A stretch of 63,685 bases of DNA from Candidatus Pacearchaeota archaeon CG10_big_fil_rev_8_21_14_0_10_34_76 (GTDB taxonomy: Archaea > Nanobdellota > Nanobdellia > Pacearchaeales > GW2011-AR1), in NCBI GenBank assembly GCA_002763075.1, contig PFDB01000002.1:126286-189970 (forward strand), written 5' to 3'. Shown here one piece after another: positions 40,036 to 45,988 of the stretch. Under the pieces are notes generated by a model. That model had not been told where the DNA came from, ran no database searches, and saw only the letters and a list, made by a program, of their open reading frames with translations. Every line of letters starts with the position of its first letter. Within the stretch, counting starts at the first letter, position 1. The translations under genes were made by a program, and so were the position numbers.

Positions 40036-40106
40036 TTTTTAAATTTATCTTAATCCGAACTTATCCTTTATGTTGGAAGTTATTGGCGAAAGCTAAAGGT
40101 TTTAGC
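40036..40106 (+). repeat. 71-bp dispersed repeat, copy 1
   Basis: 66/71 identical to 40820-40890; ends in hairpin GCTAAA-GGT-TTTAGC. Confidence 0.92.
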
Positions 40107-40158
40107 ATGTGAATTCTAGGATAGGAATGGTTAAAAAGAGCGGAAAAGTAAGTTTTTT

Positions 40159-40485
40159 ATGGAATCATTAGATATTGAGATTGGAAAAGTACTTGACAAA
40201 GATTTAGAAAAATCTAGAAAACGAGTTGGGCTTGCTTTAAATTCTAGGATTTGGAAATATTTAAATGCTGTTGTAAGCAATCATGCAAGAAAGATAGAGG
40301 GTCGTGTTAAAGCAAGGTCGGGGATAGAATGTTCTGAATTACGAAGCTATAATGATGCGGTTGATGCATTGGCTCAGTTTGAAAATCTTTTGCAAAGAGA
40401 ATTTCACCTCAGTGTTGGTAGAGTTAATTATGCAATGACCGAAGTCTACAGACAATCTTATTCTGAAAAAAGAGTTCCTGCTTAA
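40159..40485 (+). CDS. Hypothetical protein
   Basis: 108-aa ORF preceded by TTAAAAAG promoter-like sequence. Confidence 0.5.
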   Translation: MESLDIEIGKVLDKDLEKSRKRVGLALNSRIWKYLNAVVSNHARKIEGRVKARSGIECSELRSYNDAVDALAQFENLLQREFHLSVGRVNYAMTEVYRQSYSEKRVPA

Positions 40486-40543
40486 CCCGAATCTTTCCAG
40501 AGTTCAGTTAATGTATCTTGTGCGAAGTTTTTACGTGTAAAAC

Positions 40544-40798
40544 TTATTTTTGTCTGTAAAATTGAATAGGGTATACTTCTGAAGGAGTTCCCGTGACATC
40601 TTTGCTAATTTTGTATCCTATTACATATGCAACTGCTTCTTGGGGCACGTTTCTTTTTCCTTCAACCGAAAGTTCCCTTCCATCGATTCCTCCATCAATT
40701 TCAATTGCCCAAGTTGGTTTTCCCAAGGCTATTAAATCTGGCCTTTTTGGTATGTCTTCGTCCACTAATCCTTCAAGATTATTAGTCCATTTACTCAT
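40544..40798 (-). CDS. Hypothetical protein
   Basis: 84-aa ORF preceded by repeat copy 2. Confidence 0.5.
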   Translation of the reverse strand: MSKWTNNLEGLVDEDIPKRPDLIALGKPTWAIEIDGGIDGRELSVEGKRNVPQEAVAYVIGYKISKDVTGTPSEVYPIQFYRQK

Positions 40799-40819
40799 TT
40801 TATTATCTTGGTTTTGAAG

Positions 40820-40890
40820 TTTTTAAATTTATCTTAATCCGAACTTATCTGTTATGTTGGAAGTTTTAGGCGTAAGCTAAAGGTTTTAGC
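40820..40890 (+). repeat. 71-bp dispersed repeat, copy 2
   Basis: 66/71 identical to 40036-40106. Confidence 0.92.
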
Positions 40891-40894
40891 TAGA

Positions 40895-41056
40895 CTAGAT
40901 TGGTGAGAAATCAACATAAGTTCCTAGGAGTTGTAGAATTCCGAAAATTACTAGGTATAGTCCTACTGCCCATCTTAAGAGCTTTGGAAATATGAGAATT
41001 ACTATTCCAAGGATTATTGCTAGAATTGCTGAGATTGTTAATGAGATTGTAGCCAT
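40895..41056 (-). CDS. Small two-TM protein, DUF3096-like (53 aa; not in ORF list)
   Basis: MATISLTISAILAIILGIVILIFPKLLRWAVGLYLVIFGILQLLGTYVDFSPI*. Confidence 0.7.
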   Translation of the reverse strand: MATISLTISAILAIILGIVILIFPKLLRWAVGLYLVIFGILQLLGTYVDFSPI

Positions 41057-41114
41057 GTTTTATTTAGGTGTTTGAAGTTAATAAATCTTGTTAGTGTAAG
41101 TGAAGATGCTATGA

Positions 41115-41405
41115 CTAATGAGAATTAGATCTGTCTGTGAGGAAGTAAGAGGCTATTAGCATTAAAAGAAGGCTAAAAATTGTTATGAAAAATGAGGTGA
41201 GGAAACTTAATGTTGCGGTACCTTGAACATTTATGAATCTTATTACAAAAGACTCTACAACGTCAAAGATAGTTTGTCTCCATGTGAATGCGATTGTGAA
41301 TCCAAGAGCCACTATGATTAATAGACGCAACTGCCTACGGAATTCTTTCTTGAAGTTTTCTCCTCCAATGAAGAATGATTTTGCTTTCTTTTTTATTATT
41401 TTCAT
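41115..41405 (-). CDS. DUF5654-like small membrane protein
   Basis: FKKEFRRQLRLLIIVALGFTIAFTWRQTIFDVVESF; two TM. Confidence 0.6.
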   Translation of the reverse strand: MKIIKKKAKSFFIGGENFKKEFRRQLRLLIIVALGFTIAFTWRQTIFDVVESFVIRFINVQGTATLSFLTSFFITIFSLLLMLIASYFLTDRSNSH

Positions 41406-41776
41406 TTTTTCCCTGGTTTATCTGGTGTTTTTGCCCATTTAGAAATAAACATGATACCTATGACGGATATTGCTGTGACTATTATTGCTGTATAAAGATC
41501 TGCAAGATAAGGATATTTTTCTAAAAGCTCACTTGTTTTATGGAAATTTTTGGCTAATTTTGTTATGAGATCTTTCCAAGAAAGCGCTATTATGAAACCA
41601 AACCCTGCCATTATTGCTGTTGATGTGTGCTTTTTGAATTCGGATCCAAATGCAGATCCTCCTTGGAGAACTCTTTTTCTGAGTTTAATTTTTTCTTTTT
41701 GAACTTGTTGTTCAACCTGCTTTTCTACCTCTTTTTTTAGCTCGTCCTGCTGTTTTTTTGTTAAATCTGATGACAT
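41402..41776 (-). CDS. DUF5654-like small membrane protein (paralog)
   Basis: FGSEFKKHTSTAIMAGFGFIIALSWKDLITKLAKNF; same layout as 41115 ORF plus coiled-coil N-terminus. Confidence 0.6.
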   Translation of the reverse strand: MSSDLTKKQQDELKKEVEKQVEQQVQKEKIKLRKRVLQGGSAFGSEFKKHTSTAIMAGFGFIIALSWKDLITKLAKNFHKTSELLEKYPYLADLYTAIIVTAISVIGIMFISKWAKTPDKPGKK

Positions 41777-41899
41777 TAGTGTTAAGAGATATGAACATTT
41801 TTAATGCTTTCGTAAATATCTTGTGTTTTTTTGATGTTGTGTTGCGTACCGAGAGAAAATTGAATTAAATAAAAAAAATAAAGTTTGTTTTTGTTGGAA

Positions 41900-42046
41900 T
41901 TATTTACCAGTGAAAGCTCCAATTCCGCCTATGAAAGCTAGAATTCCGCCAATTGCTGGAAGAAAGTAGTCGAATCCCCAGAATTGTCCGATGAAAGCTA
42001 CAACTCCACCGATCAGAGCCAACCAGCTTTGCCAATTACCTGCCAT
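41900..42046 (-). CDS. 48-aa Gly-rich membrane protein with strong Shine-Dalgarno (not in ORF list)
   Basis: MAGNWQSWLALIGGVVAFIGQFWGFDYFLPAIGGILAFIGGIGAFTGK*; AAGGAGGTGTATAAATG. Confidence 0.75.
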   Translation of the reverse strand: MAGNWQSWLALIGGVVAFIGQFWGFDYFLPAIGGILAFIGGIGAFTGK

Positions 42047-42185
42047 TTATACACCTCCTTTCAAATGGGTTGAATTATCCATTTTATAGAAATTGATGGG
42101 AAAAGTTGTTTAAATATGTTTCTTTTTTCTTGACGATTTTGAGAAACTGCTATTTCTTTTAATCCTTAAAAAAGAAAGAATTAAT

Positions 42186-42251
42186 GAAAAAAATTAGGTT
42201 TTTCGGGCGCAATCGGCGCTTCGCGCCTCAATTTATTGAGGTAATTTTTTC
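42186..42251 (+). other. Nested hairpin structure
   Basis: Outer GAAAAAAATTA/TAATTTTTTC; inner GGCGC-TTC-GCGCC and CCTCAA-TTTA-TTGAGG. Confidence 0.65.
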
Positions 42252-42295
42252 TTGATAGGGGGGGACTTATTTTTAAGTATCTGGAGAGTTTTCAA

Positions 42296-42340
42296 GGGTG
42301 TTTTTGGGTGTTTAAGTGGTGTTTAAGTGGTGTTTAAGTG
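42296..42340 (+). repeat. 11-bp direct repeat array 1 (GTGTTTAAGTG x3)
   Basis: GTGTTTAAGTG at 42308, 42319, 42330; shares exact 34-bp block with 42402-42435. Confidence 0.95.
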
Positions 42341-42373
42341 TGTTTTTTTAATTACCCTCGCTGTTTAGGGGTG

Positions 42374-42391
42374 TTTAAACAGCTGTTTAAA
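42374..42391. promoter_or_regulatory. Perfect 18-bp palindrome TTTAAACAGCTGTTTAAA
   Basis: Self-complementary; core AAACAGCTGT(TT) recurs inside the downstream gene. Confidence 0.9.
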
Positions 42392-42401
42392 ATAAATCCT
42401 A

Positions 42402-42435
42402 GGGTGTTTTTGGGTGTTTAAGTGGTGTTTAAGTG
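42402..42435 (+). repeat. 11-bp direct repeat array 2 (GTGTTTAAGTG x2)
   Basis: GTGTTTAAGTG at 42414 and 42425. Confidence 0.95.
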
Positions 42436-42470
42436 TGTTTTTTACTACTTTTTTAGGTAAAATTACGAAA

Positions 42471-42489
42471 GATTTATATACGATAAATC
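42471..42489. promoter_or_regulatory. Inverted repeat overlapping TATA-like box upstream of 42502
   Basis: GATTTAT-atacg-ATAAATC. Confidence 0.5.
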
Positions 42490-42501
42490 ATAGAAATCTA
42501 T

Positions 42502-43140
42502 ATGTTTTGGATATTTAATGGTAAAAAAAGAGTAGAAAATCTTGAAGAAAATACTAAGAGGGGTTTTGAAGAAGTAAAAAAAGATTTTGAAGGTGTTGGT
42601 AAATGGATTAAACACCTAGACAACAGAGATAAACAGCTGTTTGATATTATTCGAGAGATAAAATCAGAATTGTCCTCGATTAATGATGAGGTTGATGGTT
42701 TGAGAGAAGCTCTTTCTTTAATGAATTTTGCCTCTGAGGGCAAACAGCTGTCCAAAAAACAAACAGGTGTTGGTAAACAGATGCCTGTTTATAGTGTTCA
42801 AGAACCTGTCCAAACACCTGTCCAAACAGGCAATTTTCACCAAATTTTGCAGAATTTGAGTGCGAACGAAAGATTGATAGTTCTTACACTTTTGAATGCG
42901 GAAGGAGATATGAAGTTAAGTTATGAGGATATTGCTAAGCTACTCGGAAAAGAGAGATCTACGATTAGAGGGCAAATAAACTCAATAAAACAGAAAAGTG
43001 AGAGTTTAGTATATGAATTAACCGAACCTAATGGGAAGAAAAGAGTGTATATCCCTGAAGAAATTAAAGAAAAACTGCTGAAATACGCGAAAGTGAGAGT
43101 TGGCAATGATAAAAAATCTGAAAAAAAGAGGAAAAAGTGA
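42502..43140 (+). CDS. Coiled-coil + C-terminal winged-helix DNA-binding protein
   Basis: ENLEENTKRGFEEVKKDFEGVGKWIKHLDNRDKQLFDIIREIKSEL; wHTH NERLIVLTLLNAEGDMKLSYEDIAKLLGKERSTIRGQINSIKQK. Confidence 0.75.
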   Translation: MFWIFNGKKRVENLEENTKRGFEEVKKDFEGVGKWIKHLDNRDKQLFDIIREIKSELSSINDEVDGLREALSLMNFASEGKQLSKKQTGVGKQMPVYSVQEPVQTPVQTGNFHQILQNLSANERLIVLTLLNAEGDMKLSYEDIAKLLGKERSTIRGQINSIKQKSESLVYELTEPNGKKRVYIPEEIKEKLLKYAKVRVGNDKKSEKKRKK

Positions 43141-43296
43141 GAGAAAAATGAGAATTTATGGAAAATCTGTAAAAGTGAGTGCTTGGAAGTATGAAAAATT
43201 AGAATTTTTTGATGGAAAAGTGAGTGATATTTTTTATTTTTTGGAAGGAATTGAAAAGTGAGCATAATCATTGTGCAAAAAAATTAAAAAAGTGAG
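42994..43296 (+). repeat. Seven spaced direct repeats (A/G)AAAGTGAG
   Basis: At 42994, 43089 (GAAAGTGAG), 43133, 43171, 43216, 43254, 43288; the last five spaced 34-45 bp. Confidence 0.85.
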
Positions 43297-43434
43297 GAAA
43301 AATTGCCTGTTTGGCGTGCAATTTTTCTGATTAGGTGGGCTGAAATAGCCAAAACCGAGCCCTTTGGGGCTTGAGGGGGCTAAATTTGGATTTAGTGTGA
43401 ACCTTATAATTTATTCGGTATAGCGGATAGTCCA

Positions 43435-44181
43435 TTAGAGTGTTCTGAGTTGGTGGATTGTTTCAAGGGTGACTATTTTTCTGAGATCTTTTGAAATTGA
43501 AAGGGTTATCCTTTTGTTGTTTTCCTTAAGTTTATCGACGGGAATGCCTTTTTTAATGAGTCTTAGAACATAATCTCTGATAGAACTTTCTGTTAATTTG
43601 AGTTTTTCTGAGAGAATTGAATAATCGACGATGAATCCTTGTTCTTCTAGTTCGTATATTGTGCTAAATACTTGCATTTCTTGCGAGGTTAATCTTTTGA
43701 ATTTAAAACGAACTTCTTTCTTTAATTCGTCGAGGGATCCTAGAAGTTCTGATGCTCTGTGTATTTGGGTTAAAATGTGGGGTTTTTCTATGTTTTTTGA
43801 GGTTTTTAATGTATTCTCTTGTATTTCTGGCAGTTTTATGTGTAGTTCTGATGTGTTCAATGGTAGATTTTGAGGATTTTTCTCTGTTTTCCAGTGGAAA
43901 TAGGGGGGTTGTCTGTCTGTCTGTTGGTCTGTCTGTCTGTCTGTCGAAACCCCTTCATTTCCAGTGGAGATTGTTGAAATTTGGCTTTTTACGGCTTCTA
44001 GAGACAAATTATGTGTTGGAGTGTCTGTCTTATGTCTGTTGTCTGTCTGTTTCTTTAGTATTTCTGTCTGAATTTCATTTAATTCTTGTATAGTTCGTTT
44101 TAATTCTTGAAGTTCATAGTATAAGAAATCTATATCTTGTCTTGCATTAGCGAAGGCTTCCTTTATTTTGTCTTCCTGCAT
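43435..44181 (-). CDS. Coiled-coil + winged-helix DNA-binding protein with TDRQ-repeat linker
   Basis: N-term QDIDFLYYELQELKRTIQELNEIQTEILKKQ; linker STDRQTDQQTDRQ; wHTH LTSQEMQVFSTIYELEEQGFIVDYSILSEKLKLTESSIRDYVLRLIKKG. Confidence 0.75.
   Translation of the reverse strand: MQEDKIKEAFANARQDIDFLYYELQELKRTIQELNEIQTEILKKQTDNRHKTDTPTHNLSLEAVKSQISTISTGNEGVSTDRQTDQQTDRQPPYFHWKTEKNPQNLPLNTSELHIKLPEIQENTLKTSKNIEKPHILTQIHRASELLGSLDELKKEVRFKFKRLTSQEMQVFSTIYELEEQGFIVDYSILSEKLKLTESSIRDYVLRLIKKGIPVDKLKENNKRITLSISKDLRKIVTLETIHQLRTL
43887..43910 (+). promoter_or_regulatory. ORB-like element A (Orc1/Cdc6 binding), intragenic
   Basis: ttttccagtggaaataggggggtt: dyad TTCCAGTGGAAA plus G-string, archaeal ORB pattern. 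Confidence 0.6.
43911..43945. repeat. Interrupted (CTGT)n tetranucleotide microsatellite
   Basis: gtctgtctgtctgttggtctgtctgtctgtctgtc in the coding sequence of 43435..44181. Confidence 0.95.
43947..43971 (-). promoter_or_regulatory. ORB-like element B, inverted relative to A
   Basis: Reverse strand tctccactggaaatgaaggggtttc; dyad plus GGGG. Confidence 0.5.
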
Positions 44182-44264
44182 GGTTTTTTTACTCTTGGAG
44201 AGAATTTAAGGATTTGTGTTCAGAAGAAGTTTATATATATTAAAGATTTTTATATTGCAGAGAA

Positions 44265-44702
44265 ATGGTGACTTTTCGGGGTGTTGAAGCCTTAGATCCT
44301 GATTGTGGTAATGTCTTTATTTATAGGTTTAATGGACATCCCAATTTAAACATGGCTACATCATACAAGGGGTTACTAATTGAATCTTCTGTTTCTCCTA
44401 AAGATATAGCTGTGAATCTAATTCGGTTAGACTGTTGTTTTCCTAATGGGTTTAAGTCTCCTATGGACCGACTTGTCAATGGACCTCCAGATGGGTTAAG
44501 AGCTGATTCTTTTGATGAAATTTTTGATGAGATTGATAGAGATTCAGAATTTTATACGCCTGTCGGTAGGCATTCATTTACACCTATTCCAAAAGAAGAC
44601 TGGGAGACTCTCATCGAAAGGGTTGAATCTGAAAGATATAAAGAGTGGCTTATTAAAAAATTGGGCCCTAGGGGATTTTATTGTGAATTTTCGTTAGGAT
44701 GA
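44265..44702 (+). CDS. Hypothetical protein
   Basis: 145-aa ORF with TATA-like box tttatatatatt upstream. Confidence 0.55.
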   Translation: MVTFRGVEALDPDCGNVFIYRFNGHPNLNMATSYKGLLIESSVSPKDIAVNLIRLDCCFPNGFKSPMDRLVNGPPDGLRADSFDEIFDEIDRDSEFYTPVGRHSFTPIPKEDWETLIERVESERYKEWLIKKLGPRGFYCEFSLG

Positions 44703-44965
44703 TATTTTTTGAAGACGTCGTAGGCCTCATTTGAAAGTCTCCAGCGTTCTCTTCTAATATAATCTAATCCAGAAGAAGACTTCTTTATTTTAACTATAAG
44801 CTTGTTTTTTTCTAAGTCTTTGAGAAGGGCCTTTGTGAATTCTTCATCGCGAATGATTTGTTCTGCGATTTTTGAGGTGAAGTTAGATTCTGGAGATATG
44901 GAAAATAGGTAGTGTAGGATTTGTTCTGAGATTTTGTCTCTTTTAATTTTAGATATTGGAGGCAT
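44678..44965 (-). CDS. Winged-helix DNA-binding protein
   Basis: KISEQILHYLFSISPESNFTSKIAEQIIRDEEFTKALLKDLEKNKLIVKIKK...RRERWRLS. Confidence 0.6.
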   Translation of the reverse strand: MPPISKIKRDKISEQILHYLFSISPESNFTSKIAEQIIRDEEFTKALLKDLEKNKLIVKIKKSSSGLDYIRRERWRLSNEAYDVFKKYHPNENSQ

Positions 44966-45003
44966 TAAAATAATTGTACTGAGAAGTATTAAAGTTATTC
45001 GGT

Positions 45004-45294
45004 TTAGTAGTTAGGGTTGTGGGTGCCTGGGCCTACGTAAACTGCTAGATCTGCTGCAGTTATTGTGCATGCTCTTTCAATAGCTTCGAAGGTTGGGCGG
45101 GCTGCACGGTCAAGGTCTGTTTCTCTTTCCATTTCTTTTCTGTATTCCTGTGCTTCTGGGCTGTTTGGATTTTCTCTTATATATTTAGATTTTGCAAGTG
45201 CTTTACTAACTAACTGTGCGAGATTGGAGTCATAGCTTCTTTTACGATTTGGATCTCTTTTGTGTGTGGGTGGTAACATTGGATTATAATTCAT
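45004..45294 (-). CDS. Hypothetical protein
   Basis: 96-aa ORF. Confidence 0.5.
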   Translation of the reverse strand: MNYNPMLPPTHKRDPNRKRSYDSNLAQLVSKALAKSKYIRENPNSPEAQEYRKEMERETDLDRAARPTFEAIERACTITAADLAVYVGPGTHNPNY

Positions 45295-45347
45295 TAGTTA
45301 AAAAATAATCTGGAAGTTAATATAATTATCGATAGATATAAATAAAT

Positions 45348-45644
45348 TTGATTATGAAAACATATATGGAAACATCTTTTGGAAGTTTAGAGCCCCTGCT
45401 TGAGCACGAAGGAAAGCTTGTTGCTGAACTGGCTACTTTTCATAAAGAAGGAAGAAGCCATACTCATGATGATTGGGAAATTTGTTATGTTATCAAGGGG
45501 GAAGGAATAATTATTTCTGGAGAAAATAAACATGGAGTGAAGGAAGGAAGTGTTGTACTTATTCCGCCTAAAACTGGACATTGGATGATCCAATCTGGAG
45601 ATAAAGAACTTAAGATTTTGTTGGTTTATTCTAAAAATAGATGA
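45348..45644 (+). CDS. Cupin-domain protein
   Basis: GRSHTHDDWEICYVIKGEGIIISGENKHGVKEGSVVLIPPKTGHWM. Confidence 0.85.
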   Translation: MIMKTYMETSFGSLEPLLEHEGKLVAELATFHKEGRSHTHDDWEICYVIKGEGIIISGENKHGVKEGSVVLIPPKTGHWMIQSGDKELKILLVYSKNR

Positions 45645-45678
45645 GCGGAAGCTTTAAATGTTTAATTTTTCTTAAATT

Positions 45679-45960
45679 TTGATGGATCCTCTTAAAAGAA
45701 CCTTTGGATATGAAGCATCTAATGAGCTTTATTTTGTGAAAGAAAGAGTTGATTTAGATAGACAGCGGAAAAGATTGTCTAAGAATATGGGAGTTGCTGC
45801 TGGAGTTTTAGTTGGGGGGCTTGTTTTAGGCCGAGTGATGGGAGTATATGATATTTACATTTCTGGAGAGTTTCCTAATGGAGGCATTGTCATAGAATGG
45901 GATCAGGATGGAAAAAGAGATTTTTTAGATAAATTAGATAAAAAACCATTTGAACGATAA
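45679..45960 (+). CDS. Hypothetical protein with one TM segment
   Basis: NMGVAAGVLVGGLVLGRVMGVYDIYI; acidic EWDQDGKRDFLDKLD loop. Confidence 0.5.
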   Translation: MMDPLKRTFGYEASNELYFVKERVDLDRQRKRLSKNMGVAAGVLVGGLVLGRVMGVYDIYISGEFPNGGIVIEWDQDGKRDFLDKLDKKPFER

Positions 45961-45988
45961 TTCTTTAAACTCGTAATTCTGAGAAATA

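Noticed and set aside
42296-42435. CRISPR-like short repeats
   Set aside because: 11-bp units with no spacers; better explained as iterons or operator sites
43752-44093. 113-aa plus-strand ORF across the CTGT repeat
   Set aside because: Antisense to the wHTH gene; Val/Cys/Leu-rich shadow translation of the repeats
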